Source of the DNA: an uncultured Blautia sp.
GTDB lineage: Bacteria > Bacillota > Clostridia > Lachnospirales > Lachnospiraceae
Length of the DNA: 41,677 nucleotides
Assembly (NCBI GenBank): GCA_934426285.1
Contig: CAKRYE010000015.1
Location: forward strand, 1 to 41,677
Direction of reading: 5' to 3'
Within the stretch, counting starts at the first letter, position 1. Each line of letters begins with the position of its first letter. The position numbers and the translations under genes are program-made. Below are positions 27,686-36,721 of the stretch, piece after piece. The notes beneath the pieces are model-generated. The model was not told where the DNA came from and searched no databases. It saw nothing but the letters and a program-made list of their open reading frames with translations.

Positions 27686-28832
27686 ATGCTTTTACCTCTT
27701 CACATATCTTTTGCATACAAGGCTGCCTGACCTCATTAAAAAAGTCATTACATTTTTGTCTCTCAGCAAAATAGGGATCCTTTCCACTGAATGTCTCATG
27801 GATCCTATCCATAAATTCCCTGAGAGATTTCGGTTTTGCTCCGGGAGTAACCTTATCATATTCAAAATTCATTCCCCTTCCCTGCAGATATCTCTCTTTG
27901 TCATAGGGAAGGAAAATCATTGGTCTGTTAAGAATCAGGTAATCAATATAGATACTGGAATAATCTGTGATCAGAAGATCAAAAATATTCAGAATTTCCA
28001 TAATATCTTCCATCTGTTCATTTCCCAGATATACAACACGTCCGGAAAGATATTTTTCTGCTGTTCCCTTCTCACTGATATGAGTCCGCAGGCAGATAAG
28101 CAGTTTTTCCTCTTCCAGAAATGCTTCCAGCTTATCCTTATCATAATCCTCAAAAGGAAACAATTCTGTAGAAGCATAATCCCTGAAGGTTGGAGCATAC
28201 AAAATAATTCCTCTGTATTCCGGAAGGTCAGGATATATCTTTTTCAGGATTTCTTTTGCTGCGTTTTCTTTAAAGAACATATCGTTACGGGGCTGACCCC
28301 AGACTTTGATTTTTTCCTGTTCAATGCCAAAGCTCTCTGCCATAATCGAAATCAGCGCTTTGGAACAGGTCAGGATCCAGGTATAATTCTCTGTAAATAT
28401 TTTCCGGAAATAAACTCTGGCCATTTTCCCAAGATTGGGATCCATCAATGCTATTTTTTTCAGAGGAATCCCATGCCACAGATTCACGATCACTCTGCCC
28501 CTGTTCAGATGAGTACCATATACCGGCAATCCGGCAGAAGTAAACCAGACTCCGGCTTCCAGCACTTTTTGGATCCCCTGCCCGGAGTTTGTCTCTATAA
28601 AATATTTCTCCCCGTATTGTTCTGACAGCTTTCTCCTGAGTTGATCATCATTGATCACAAAATAAGGCGTGATCTCCGGAAGTTCGGCCCTGACATATTC
28701 AAACAAATAGCGGGAATTATAATTATAATGCGAATTATCTGTAGAAGAAAAAATCCACACCCTGGGATCTGGCTTTCTCTTTATCTTATTTTTTACTAAT
28801 TGTGTTTTTATCAAACCACTTAGTTTTCCCAT
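27669..28832 (-). CDS. CDP-glycerol glycerophosphotransferase family protein (TagB/TagF-like)
   Basis: The 387-residue protein corresponds to the catalytic domain alone. It has VNLWHGIPLKKIAL, the CLRTHIS histidine block and DLLITDYSSIYIDYLILNRP, as in TagF/TarF/TarL. These transfer glycerol phosphate or ribitol phosphate from a CDP-linked donor onto a lipid-linked acceptor on the cytosolic side. Its compact size fits a primase-like (TagB/TarF) role better than a long-chain polymerase, but this is inference. It is the first gene after the terminator at 28863-28901. AGAGAGGAACC precedes the ATG. Its stop overlaps the start of the fused gene, indicating coupled translation. Confidence 0.87.
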   Translation of the reverse strand: MGKLSGLIKTQLVKNKIKRKPDPRVWIFSSTDNSHYNYNSRYLFEYVRAELPEITPYFVINDDQLRRKLSEQYGEKYFIETNSGQGIQKVLEAGVWFTSAGLPVYGTHLNRGRVIVNLWHGIPLKKIALMDPNLGKMARVYFRKIFTENYTWILTCSKALISIMAESFGIEQEKIKVWGQPRNDMFFKENAAKEILKKIYPDLPEYRGIILYAPTFRDYASTELFPFEDYDKDKLEAFLEEEKLLICLRTHISEKGTAEKYLSGRVVYLGNEQMEDIMEILNIFDLLITDYSSIYIDYLILNRPMIFLPYDKERYLQGRGMNFEYDKVTPGAKPKSLREFMDRIHETFSGKDPYFAERQKCNDFFNEVRQPCMQKICEEVKAYVHID

Positions 28833-28862
28833 TCATGGTTCCTCTCTTGTCTGTTATATTTT

Positions 28863-28901
28863 AAAAAAATCCTGTCTGCCCTTTTGTGGGCAGGCAGGAC
28901 C
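28863..28901 (-). terminator. terminator after the SGNH hydrolase gene
   Basis: On the minus strand CCTGCCTGCCC pairs with GGGCAGACAGG (one mismatch), followed by seven Ts. No separate promoter is obvious between here and the next gene at 28832, so the downstream pair may depend on readthrough. Confidence 0.8.
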
Positions 28902-28924
28902 TTTGTACTTATTATTTCCAGTCT

Positions 28925-30043
28925 TCACGACTTCACATTCATCATGATCTGATCAAAAATCGCATTGGAAATCCTGAAACCGTAATGAACTCCATCCTCA
29001 ATTGTTAATTCCCTGGAATTAAATTTTCTCATCAGATAAGTATTGGTATCAATATATTTTACCTCCAGCGAAAGCTGACTAACCAACTCTCTGTTAAACT
29101 GATTGATCAGACGATTATTTTTCGTTTTCAGTTTCTGAGAATGGTGGATGTATTTTTCTTCATTTACCGGATTTACAGATACATAATAAACATCACATTG
29201 ATATTTATGGGCAAATGCCAGAATATCCTTGTTCACAAAGCGGATATATTTTTTGTAATTCAGAAGATCATTGACTCCCAGATTTATCACAATTGCAGAT
29301 TTACCTTCCTCTGTAGAATTCATGACCTGTTCCATCAGACGGGGCCAGCCTTCCCTTGTCAGCCAGTCATAGCCCTGTCCTGACGCAGCAATATATTCCG
29401 TATTATCCATTTTAATGCCCATCCGTGATGCACGGACAAATCTGGAATCCCCTATCATATATACCTTTTTATACGCCCGGCTGGTTCCTGTGGTACTGTT
29501 TTTTGTCTTGACCACTTTTCCCCTGTAATCCACATAACAGTACTGGCTTCCTTTTTTCAGCCATTGACTGGTTTTTGTATAACCTTCCTCTGTAAAGCAG
29601 TATTCATCTCCTTTTATCCCCTTCCAGCCAGTCAATTTTCCTTTCTGAGGATGACAATAGTAGCATTTTTCATCAATCTGAAACCATCCGCTCAATCCCC
29701 GTCCACTGTTATCAAAATAATACCATTGATTCTTTTTCACATACAGCCATTTATTTCTGATCAGAGAATAATCTTTTTGTCCAAAATAAGGCACAGCGCC
29801 ATTAGAAGATTCAACAGTAAATAAACCTTTTTTAGCTGCACCATCTTCTCCAAAATAATACTTTTTTCCATTCAACTTCAGAAAGCCCTTGTGCATGGTT
29901 CCATCATTATCAAAATAATAGGTTTTTCCCTTTATCACTTTCCATCCGGTTTTCTTTGCCGCTGCCACCGGAACCGTATAAAACATGGCTGCACATAACA
30001 ACAACACACCTATAATCCAAATTTTCTTCCTTACTGTTTTCAT
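28925..30043 (-). CDS. secreted SGNH/GDSL hydrolase with choline-binding-like repeats
   Basis: The 372-residue precursor has a signal peptide (basic start MKTVRKKIW, hydrophobic core, likely cut after VAAA near residue 29). About seven 20-residue repeats follow (33-180), such as GWKVIKGKTYYFDNDGTMHK and WYYFDNSGRGLSG, of the choline-binding/glucan-binding family. The C-terminal SGNH esterase domain has S200 (IGDSR), G222, N258 (NLGVND) and the D350-x2-H353 pair (EDGVHY). It could remove acyl groups from, or otherwise act on, the cell-surface polymer to which the repeats bind. ATG at 30043 with AGAAGGA seven bases upstream is preferred to the in-frame ATG at 30067. It lies 41 bases after the acyltransferase gene, making an acyltransferase-esterase pair. 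Confidence 0.87.
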   Translation of the reverse strand: MKTVRKKIWIIGVLLLCAAMFYTVPVAAAKKTGWKVIKGKTYYFDNDGTMHKGFLKLNGKKYYFGEDGAAKKGLFTVESSNGAVPYFGQKDYSLIRNKWLYVKKNQWYYFDNSGRGLSGWFQIDEKCYYCHPQKGKLTGWKGIKGDEYCFTEEGYTKTSQWLKKGSQYCYVDYRGKVVKTKNSTTGTSRAYKKVYMIGDSRFVRASRMGIKMDNTEYIAASGQGYDWLTREGWPRLMEQVMNSTEEGKSAIVINLGVNDLLNYKKYIRFVNKDILAFAHKYQCDVYYVSVNPVNEEKYIHHSQKLKTKNNRLINQFNRELVSQLSLEVKYIDTNTYLMRKFNSRELTIEDGVHYGFRISNAIFDQIMMNVKS

Positions 30044-30084
30044 TGATCTGTCCTTCTTGTTTTTCATTCTGATGATATCGTTTT

Positions 30085-31206
30085 TTACTTACCTCCAGTC
30101 TGGAGGCTGTTCTTTTGATTTTTCGAAGGGAATCGTCCTGCAAGCCAGGGAAAATACTGATTTATAATGGTGATCACACCGCATTCCAAAAGCATCAGCT
30201 CTCCCAGAATTCCGGTAACCTCCAGATAATATCTGAGCCCAGGTGTCTCAGACAAGGTATAAAGTGCTGTCCAGCCCTCAATCACAAGACGTTTAAATCC
30301 CAAAGTACCATGGGTAGCCATAATGATCATAGAGTTCTTTCCGCAGAAACTGAGATAAGACATCTTCCACCATTTCTCCAGAAATTCCAGAATAAAGACT
30401 GCTCCCAGAGAGCCCATGATTCCATCCAGATAAAACAGGAAATAATTCTCTCCCAGTTTCATGGTATTAATATCCACATGAGGATTGATCTGTGAAAAAT
30501 AAATAGTAGCTGCAGACATCACAACTCCTATGAGAAATCTCAGCCATCTGTGCTGTAATTTCCGGAAAATAAAATATGCCACATATCCTGCTCCCACAAA
30601 CCAGAATGCCAGAATCCCCTTACTCACTGCCAAGGTGGGGAAGGATACCAGCTTATACATACGTTCTGTCATGTTTTCTTCCCATGCCGGTAACAGCTGG
30701 AGAGAAACATACCTGCATAGAACTACCGGAACTACAGCACTGATCATCTTGAAAACCAGAGGCAGCCGGATGATCAGGATAAAAAGAAGCTGAGCAATAA
30801 AAAGAGAAGGCAAAAACCATAGTGCACTGATTCCACGCAGACTTACAGTTGTATATCCCTGAAGGATAAAACGCTGCCAGATCCATTCAAAATCCTTCCC
30901 CTTCATAAGCCCTACCAGTATATTGTAGAGAATCACAATGGCACTGTAACCAAAATAGGGAATCATAAGGCTTTTAAAATGTTTCAGAACATATTGCCCT
31001 GTATTCATCTTTCTGAAAGACTGTCTCATCCCCAGCAGATAACCTGATACAATATAAAAAATAGCCAGCTTGTATGCGCCAAACCACTGATCTACAGGAT
31101 TTCCCAGAGAAGTAATGTGTCCAAATACCACCATGGTTATTCCCCAGCCCTTAGCTGCATCTAAATATCTTTTTCTCTCTGTCCCTACATTTGATGTAAT
31201 ATTCAT
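30085..31206 (-). CDS. acyltransferase-3 family membrane protein (likely O-acetyltransferase)
   Basis: The 373-residue protein has about ten membrane segments. It begins with the family motif RYLDAAKGWGITMVVFGHIT, including the conserved His. Family members move acetyl or other acyl groups onto exported sugars or polyols at the membrane. Within this teichoic-acid-like cluster the most likely target is the surface polymer. AAGGAATGG precedes the ATG at 31206. It lies 19 bases after the 523-residue transferase gene. The basic tail (SKNQKNSLQTGGK) would be cytosolic. The acyl donor and exact acceptor cannot be read from the sequence. Confidence 0.85.
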   Translation of the reverse strand: MNITSNVGTERKRYLDAAKGWGITMVVFGHITSLGNPVDQWFGAYKLAIFYIVSGYLLGMRQSFRKMNTGQYVLKHFKSLMIPYFGYSAIVILYNILVGLMKGKDFEWIWQRFILQGYTTVSLRGISALWFLPSLFIAQLLFILIIRLPLVFKMISAVVPVVLCRYVSLQLLPAWEENMTERMYKLVSFPTLAVSKGILAFWFVGAGYVAYFIFRKLQHRWLRFLIGVVMSAATIYFSQINPHVDINTMKLGENYFLFYLDGIMGSLGAVFILEFLEKWWKMSYLSFCGKNSMIIMATHGTLGFKRLVIEGWTALYTLSETPGLRYYLEVTGILGELMLLECGVITIINQYFPWLAGRFPSKNQKNSLQTGGK

Positions 31207-31225
31207 GATTCCATTCCTTCCAAAT

Positions 31226-32797
31226 TTAATACCCCTTTGATCTTAGGAATTCCAGAATACGTTTACAGTTATTCTGATCATTATATGCAAAATATTCCTG
31301 TCTCAGTGAACCATATTTCTCTTTTTCCCTGAAATCATTCTGCACATATTCCCCAAGCCCTGCAATCACTTCCTTTTCAGTGATATATCTGTCCCCAAAT
31401 AATTCTTTTTTCATATCCAGATAGCTTCCGTTTGCCTGCATATACAGATCATAATCAAACTGATAAAACACCACCGGTTTTCCCAGATAATATACGTCCC
31501 AGCTCACACTGGAATAGTCCGTCAAAAGCATAGAACATTCCATGATCAGTTCATTTAAAGGTCTTGTCCCCTGCTCTATCAGTTCTACATTACTGTTTTC
31601 TGTCTGAAAAGCTTTCAGAAACTCCTTCAGTTTAGGGTGAATATGGAAAATGATCTTCACATGACTAGCAGAAAGCATCTCCTGCAGCTGCCTGTTTTCC
31701 AAAAGACTTCTGTAGCGCCTGCAATATTCACTTTCTTCAAACACCTGATCACTTTGTTCCTCCAGCCAGGGTCTCCAGGTTGGCATAAATAAAATATTTT
31801 TTTTATCTGCCTGCTCTTTATTTTTCAGCACATCCCATCTTGCAAATCCCAGAATCGGTACATTCTCTGCCGGATATCCAAAATGATCCGTCACTATCTT
31901 CTGTTCAAATTCTGATGTAACATTAAAGTAGGTCATAGGGGTAGAACCATGCTTTCCAAAAAGCCGGTCCACTCTTTTTAAGGCAGTTACTCCATGCTGC
32001 AAAAACAAAATAGGCCGTTTGCTGCTCTCTCTGGAAATAATATTGGGTTTTGGCTTCCAGGCAAATCCATGACTTCTGGCGTCCGAAGCTACATAAATCC
32101 GGGCTGCAAGCATATACAGCATGTGTCTTGTACTCATAAAGGGCACCACATTTTTCCCATACTTTTCCATGCTCCTCCACATAGGAGCCTTTTTATCCAG
32201 AATATAATATATATGCTTTTTTTCTTCCTGCGGAAGATTTTCCATACAATATTTAAAAAAATAATATCCGTTATCCTGGGCTTCCGTGGAATATTTTTCG
32301 AAAATCACCCAGATTTTTTTCCTGCTCCAAAAAGGTCTGGTAAGAGTATAAAAAACATATACCAGATTCTCTCTGACCGCCACAGCCGCTCCATCATAGA
32401 CAGAACAACGTCTGCAGCGAAATGTCAGCATATGATCTGTACTTGCCATAGGAAAAAGGATATGATTCTTTCCAATTCCAGCCTGATAATTTCCTAAAAG
32501 AAGCCTCATTCTGATCTGCGGTGAAAGGATTACCGGGAGATATTTCCCATTTGTATCAAGAAGAAACAGATCCCAGTCACCCTCATACAGATCCATAACC
32601 TGCAGATTTGCCTGAACTTTAATCTCAGAAGTATTTTTCTTCTTAATTATTTCGCATTTCAGGACATATTTTTCCAGACGCTGAATATTTCTGCTCATCA
32701 GCACGGCGCCGGAAATTCTCCCGGAATCCATACTGGCTTTCACCCCAAAACCTTTATCTGTAATTTTAATATCTCTGCAGAAAATTGTCCTATTCAT
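31226..32797 (-). CDS. CDP-glycerol glycerophosphotransferase family protein, medium form
   Basis: The 523-residue protein has a catalytic domain in its last 350 residues: FLQHGVTALKRVD, IIFHIHPKLKEF, and LLTDYSSVSWDVYYLGKPVV. The first 165 residues are beta-rich (DGAAVAVRENLVYVFYTL) and not catalytic by motif. It is clearly a paralogue of the following upstream gene, sharing AQDNGYYFFKYCM and GFARWDVL. The ATG at 32797 is preferred because GGAG sits five bases before it; the in-frame ATG at 32812 has no ribosome site. It is co-directional with the 738-residue paralogue (21 bases), suggesting the two act in sequence on one polymer. Confidence 0.85.
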   Translation of the reverse strand: MNRTIFCRDIKITDKGFGVKASMDSGRISGAVLMSRNIQRLEKYVLKCEIIKKKNTSEIKVQANLQVMDLYEGDWDLFLLDTNGKYLPVILSPQIRMRLLLGNYQAGIGKNHILFPMASTDHMLTFRCRRCSVYDGAAVAVRENLVYVFYTLTRPFWSRKKIWVIFEKYSTEAQDNGYYFFKYCMENLPQEEKKHIYYILDKKAPMWRSMEKYGKNVVPFMSTRHMLYMLAARIYVASDARSHGFAWKPKPNIISRESSKRPILFLQHGVTALKRVDRLFGKHGSTPMTYFNVTSEFEQKIVTDHFGYPAENVPILGFARWDVLKNKEQADKKNILFMPTWRPWLEEQSDQVFEESEYCRRYRSLLENRQLQEMLSASHVKIIFHIHPKLKEFLKAFQTENSNVELIEQGTRPLNELIMECSMLLTDYSSVSWDVYYLGKPVVFYQFDYDLYMQANGSYLDMKKELFGDRYITEKEVIAGLGEYVQNDFREKEKYGSLRQEYFAYNDQNNCKRILEFLRSKGY

Positions 32798-32818
32798 TTT
32801 TACTCCGTCCATATTTTC

Positions 32819-35035
32819 TTATCGCGGCCACTTTTTTACAATTGCATCACAGATACGGCGGCTGTTCTGGTCATCAAAATATTTATAAAAGCTTTTCTGC
32901 ATTTTTTCATACTCTGGCCGAACAACAAAATGGTCATCTGCACATCTCTCCATATATGTCAGTAATCCGTCCACATCCTGGGCGCAGTCTCCGAACAATT
33001 CCCTGTCCATATCCAGATAACTTCCGTGTGCCTCCATATATTTATCTCTGTCAAACTGGAAAAATACCACCGGCTTGTCCAAGTAAAACACATCCCAGCA
33101 TACACTGGAATAGTCTGTCACCAGCATTTTACATCTCATCATCAGTTCATTGGCAGGTTCTTCTCCAAATACGATCAGTCGGATCCTGTCTGATTCTACT
33201 GAAAAATCCTGTATAAATTCCCTGAATTTTGAATGAAGATAAAAGTTTGCCAAAAGATCATTTTTCTCCAGAAAACTGTGAAAACGTGGAGAATTAAGAA
33301 GCGCCATATAATTATGGAAATAGTCACTCTCTTTAAATTCCTCCAGAGTTACATTCTCCAGCCAGGCTCTCCAGGTAGGCATGATCAGAATCTCTCTCAG
33401 TCCCTCAGACTTATCCTCCAGCACATCCCAGCGGGCAAAACCACTGTTTACAATTTCATCTTCAGCATAACCGAAATAATCCTCAACGATTTTTTTCTCA
33501 AAATCCGAGGTTACCACAAACAAATTGCAGGAACCGGATTTTCCCTTTCCATAGAAAAAATCCACCTTTTTCAGTGCAGTCACACCATGCTGGAGAAATA
33601 CCAGATGTTTCTTTCTTAAATACCGTTTCAGGATACTTCCACGCTGGCGCATAGCGTACAGATGATTTCTGGTATCTGTACTTACCAGAAGCTCTGCTGC
33701 GATCATGTAGATCATATGACGGATACTCATAAAATCCACCAGATGGCTTTGGTAAACATCCAGTTTTTTTCTGTCAGGAGCATCCTTGGTGATCACATAA
33801 TAGATATGATTATTCTGTCTTTTCTCTTCCTCATGGTCCATACAATATTTAAAGAAATAATATCCGTTATCCTGGGCCATCATACAGAATTTCTCATATA
33901 CCAGCTGGATATGTCTGCTGTCCCAATATGGCTTCAGCAGATAATAAGCAGCAAAAGCAGTCAGCTCTTTTACCCGAAATCCCAAATGATCATATTCCCC
34001 TTCTTCTCGAAACTGAAATGCCAGCTTTTTGGAAGAAGTATTATACGGATAAAGGAAAAATCCATTTCCAGTCTCATAGCTGCCTCTATAAAGAAAAGAA
34101 GTAAACAGGCGGTATGCCCTTGTCATGGAAACAGCCGCCTCAAACCCTTCTCCTGTCTCAAGATTTGTAAACATTACTACAACATCCCAATAGAGACTTT
34201 TCAGATCCACATTTTTCAGATCCAGACAGGCATCCAGATACTGCAAATCTTTTTTTATTTTAACAGTTTTGATTTCAAAATTGTAACCGCATCTTTCTTC
34301 CTGCAGCTTACTTCTGAACCGAAAAACCACCTGTTCCGGTTTATAACTATATTTGTGAGAATCTGTAACCAGATGTAAATTCAGCTTTCCTTTTCTCATA
34401 GTCAGATATCGCAAATGGCAGATCTGAGTCATTTTATAAATTCGCCACTCTGTGCCAAATCCCAAAAACCATCTTCCGCCCTTATCCATGTATACACACA
34501 AAAGGAAATTGCCACCTTCTTCCCCGTCTTCACCGGAAAGATATATCTTATCTGTACAGGGCTGTACACAGATCCATGCTTTTTTACCTTTCTGAAGATC
34601 TCTGTCTTCATTTGCCCTTTTTATGTCAGAAAAATGATAGCGGTGATATTGTCCATCCTCTACCGTTTCCAAAAGGATTCGAGTACTCTTATTACGGCCG
34701 TGCTCCAATTCGGATACAAGATGTCCAATTTCCAGCGAAAGCTCATTTTCTTTTTCTGCTGTAACTGCATTTTCAAAATAAATGTCCTGATTTTTCACTC
34801 CTGCCAGAATAATCCGCATCTGCTGAAACTCTTTCCAGGATCTGTCTGTCAGGATAATTTTCAGACGTCCGTTTTTCTCAACCTGTATATCTGCATTTAA
34901 TTCCTCTTCAGCTGTAAGATTATACAGGGAGAGCTTTTCTGTAATAAGATTCCCCTGCGTATCCAGCTTCTGTATTCTGTATTCTTCTGTAGATTCTTCT
35001 ATCTGACACTGATCCAGATTAATTTTTGTCTCCAC
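32819..35035 (-). CDS. CDP-glycerol glycerophosphotransferase family protein, long form with N-terminal extension
   Basis: The 738-residue protein has an N-terminal region of about 390 residues, mostly beta-strand-like and without known motifs, then a catalytic domain with FLQHGVTALKKVDFFYGKGK, MPTWRAWLE and MLVTDYSSVCWDVFYLDKP. Where the paralogue has FHIHPKL this one reads FYLHSKF, so the HxHP-type element is altered. The N-terminal part may bind the acceptor polymer or measure chain length, which is inference. The start is GTG at 35035 with GGAGG eight bases upstream; no better in-frame ATG exists. It heads its own transcription unit behind a strong promoter with an operator-like inverted repeat. 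Confidence 0.83.
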   Translation of the reverse strand: METKINLDQCQIEESTEEYRIQKLDTQGNLITEKLSLYNLTAEEELNADIQVEKNGRLKIILTDRSWKEFQQMRIILAGVKNQDIYFENAVTAEKENELSLEIGHLVSELEHGRNKSTRILLETVEDGQYHRYHFSDIKRANEDRDLQKGKKAWICVQPCTDKIYLSGEDGEEGGNFLLCVYMDKGGRWFLGFGTEWRIYKMTQICHLRYLTMRKGKLNLHLVTDSHKYSYKPEQVVFRFRSKLQEERCGYNFEIKTVKIKKDLQYLDACLDLKNVDLKSLYWDVVVMFTNLETGEGFEAAVSMTRAYRLFTSFLYRGSYETGNGFFLYPYNTSSKKLAFQFREEGEYDHLGFRVKELTAFAAYYLLKPYWDSRHIQLVYEKFCMMAQDNGYYFFKYCMDHEEEKRQNNHIYYVITKDAPDRKKLDVYQSHLVDFMSIRHMIYMIAAELLVSTDTRNHLYAMRQRGSILKRYLRKKHLVFLQHGVTALKKVDFFYGKGKSGSCNLFVVTSDFEKKIVEDYFGYAEDEIVNSGFARWDVLEDKSEGLREILIMPTWRAWLENVTLEEFKESDYFHNYMALLNSPRFHSFLEKNDLLANFYLHSKFREFIQDFSVESDRIRLIVFGEEPANELMMRCKMLVTDYSSVCWDVFYLDKPVVFFQFDRDKYMEAHGSYLDMDRELFGDCAQDVDGLLTYMERCADDHFVVRPEYEKMQKSFYKYFDDQNSRRICDAIVKKWPR

Positions 35036-35098
35036 CTGGCTATCCTCCGGTTCTTTTTATCTATATTATCTATATTTTTATACAAGCATATCATATTT

Positions 35099-35126
35099 AT
35101 TATAAAGAAATCTGTGAGAAAGTCAA
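35099..35126 (-). promoter_or_regulatory. strong promoter of the glycerophosphotransferase-acyltransferase-SGNH unit
   Basis: TTGACT, a 16-base spacer and a perfect TATAAT are read on the minus strand. The leader to the GTG at 35035 is about 57 bases and very A/T rich. Confidence 0.75.
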
Positions 35127-35134
35127 TCTCTCAC
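35114..35134. promoter_or_regulatory. operator-like inverted repeat over the -35 box
   Basis: GTGAGA (35114-35119) and TCTCAC (35129-35134) form an inverted repeat that encloses the -35 hexamer at 35121-35126. A repressor bound here would block the promoter. It could also simply be the end of a hairpin between units. Confidence 0.4.
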
Positions 35135-35149
35135 GAAATTTTTCGGCTC

Positions 35150-35182
35150 AAAAAAACCGCCGACTTTCATCAACGGTTTTTT
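35150..35182 (-). terminator. terminator of the tagD-tagG-tagH unit
   Basis: On the minus strand AAAAAACCG pairs with CGGTTTTTT across a 14-base loop. The T tract ends at 35150. It lies 7 bases after the tagH stop. Confidence 0.65.
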
Positions 35183-35188
35183 CTTCAT

Positions 35189-35920
35189 TCAGCTCATAAA
35201 TTTCTCATATGCGTCCAGCACTTTCTTTGTTTCCCCCTGCATACGAAGTTCTCCCTCATGAAGCCACAAAATACTGGTACATAATTCCTGCAGCTGCTGA
35301 GAACTGTGGGAAACGATCACTACTGTACGGTCCTCATTGGAAATCAGTTCTTTCATCTTGTTATAGCTTTTCTTTTTGAACTTGGCATCACCTACGCTGA
35401 GCACCTCATCGATCAGCATGATATCAGCTTCCAGAATGGCTGTAATAGAAAAGGCCAGTTTGGAATACATACCACTGGAATAAGTTTTTACCGGCATATC
35501 AATAAATTTTCCCAGGCCTGCAAAATTGATGATCTCATCCATTTTTGCCCTTACCTGTTCTTCACTGAATCCCAGAAGCAGACCAGACAGGAGAATATTC
35601 TCACGACCGGTAAGCTTTTTCTGAAAACCAACTCCAATGGACAGTAAAGATACGCTGTTCCCATGGAGATCAATACTTCCCTCATCCGGAGAAAAGATTC
35701 CTGCAATTGCTTTCAGCATGGTAGATTTTCCGCTTCCATTCTTACCTACAATTCCAAGGATCTCGCCTTTTTTTACAGAAAAGCTTACCCCTTTCACTGC
35801 TTCAAATACTTCTGTATCCGTCTTTTTCAGCTGAAGCAGACTTCTCTTTATAGAAAAAGATTTCAGGCATTTATAACTGATATGCAAATCTTTTACGTCA
35901 ATCGCATTTTCCCGTTCCAT
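35189..35920 (-). CDS. tagH: ABC exporter ATPase for teichoic-acid-like polymer
   Basis: The 243-residue ATPase has Walker A GIVGKNGSGKSTMLKAI, the Q loop GVGFQKKLTGRENI, the ABC signature in KTYSSGMYSKLAFS, and Walker B IMLIDEVLSVGD, typical of the TagH/KpsT/Wzt exporter group. It lacks the long C-terminal extension of Bacillus TagH or the Wzt carbohydrate-binding domain, so it resembles the short exporter ATPases. It powers polymer flipping with the permease, which ends one base before its ATG. The tagD neighbour and four glycerophosphotransferases argue for a phosphopolymer substrate. Other surface polysaccharides cannot be excluded. Confidence 0.88.
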   Translation of the reverse strand: MERENAIDVKDLHISYKCLKSFSIKRSLLQLKKTDTEVFEAVKGVSFSVKKGEILGIVGKNGSGKSTMLKAIAGIFSPDEGSIDLHGNSVSLLSIGVGFQKKLTGRENILLSGLLLGFSEEQVRAKMDEIINFAGLGKFIDMPVKTYSSGMYSKLAFSITAILEADIMLIDEVLSVGDAKFKKKSYNKMKELISNEDRTVVIVSHSSQQLQELCTSILWLHEGELRMQGETKKVLDAYEKFMS

Positions 35921-35921
35921 A

Positions 35922-36704
35922 TTACATCACCTTTACATAACTGTTTTCATATTTATAAATTGTTTTTACTCCGATCCAGCAGAGAAGCACTGAGACAATC
36001 CCCCACAAAATGATCAGTTTCCTGTATGGCAGAGAAGAATAAAGCATACAACGTCTGGCTGATTCAATCAGCATGGATACCGGATTACATTTCAGCAAAA
36101 TACTTCTGTATGGCTCTGAAAGCTTGGTTCCTATAGAGTAAAAAATACCACTCATATAAAACATCAGACGAAGCACAACATTCATAACATTATAAAGGTC
36201 GTCCACAAAGACTCCAAAATGAAGAACAATACAGCTAAGTCCAAAAGTAAACAGTGCCAGTACAATCATAACAGGTATCATATAAATGATATTCCATGTC
36301 AATGGTACTCTGTAAATAATCAGCATAATAGCGATCAGGCCAAAAGATACCAGCATTTTAAACCCATTGACCATCATTCTCTGTAAAATAAGAATATATT
36401 TCGGGACATATACCTTAGATACAATAGAGCTGTTGTTTCTCACAAGCTTTACGCTTTGAATCACTGTCTTATTAAAAAAGTTCCACAATGTAAGACCAAC
36501 AAAAACAAACAAAGGAAAATATTGTACACTGCTTCGAAATACAACAATAGCAATAAAAGTATATACCATCATAAAAAGCAACGGATCCAGTACCCACCAT
36601 AGCCAGTTCAGATAAGAGCTGGCAACTTCCGCTTTCAGATCTGCCCTTGCCGCAAATTTGGCATAAGCAAAATATCTTTTCATATCTTTGATAAATCGAT
36701 TCAT
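35922..36704 (-). CDS. tagG: ABC exporter permease for teichoic-acid-like polymer
   Basis: The 260-residue ABC-2 type permease has six hydrophobic segments. It has an amphipathic N-terminus (RYFAYAKFAARADLKAEVAS) and the conserved YLNWLWWVLDPLLFMMVYTF entry seen in TagG/Wzm-type exporters. It would form the channel that moves the lipid-linked polymer out for attachment to the wall. GGAG precedes the ATG at 36704. The gene lies 17 bases after tagD and is followed directly by tagH. Confidence 0.88.
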   Translation of the reverse strand: MNRFIKDMKRYFAYAKFAARADLKAEVASSYLNWLWWVLDPLLFMMVYTFIAIVVFRSSVQYFPLFVFVGLTLWNFFNKTVIQSVKLVRNNSSIVSKVYVPKYILILQRMMVNGFKMLVSFGLIAIMLIIYRVPLTWNIIYMIPVMIVLALFTFGLSCIVLHFGVFVDDLYNVMNVVLRLMFYMSGIFYSIGTKLSEPYRSILLKCNPVSMLIESARRCMLYSSLPYRKLIILWGIVSVLLCWIGVKTIYKYENSYVKVM

Positions 36705-36721
36705 TTTCTTCGCTCCTGTTT

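Noticed and set aside
27678..28625. 315-codon plus-strand open frame in the glycerophosphotransferase gene
   Set aside because: Antisense to a gene with clear catalytic motifs; product looks like random translation.
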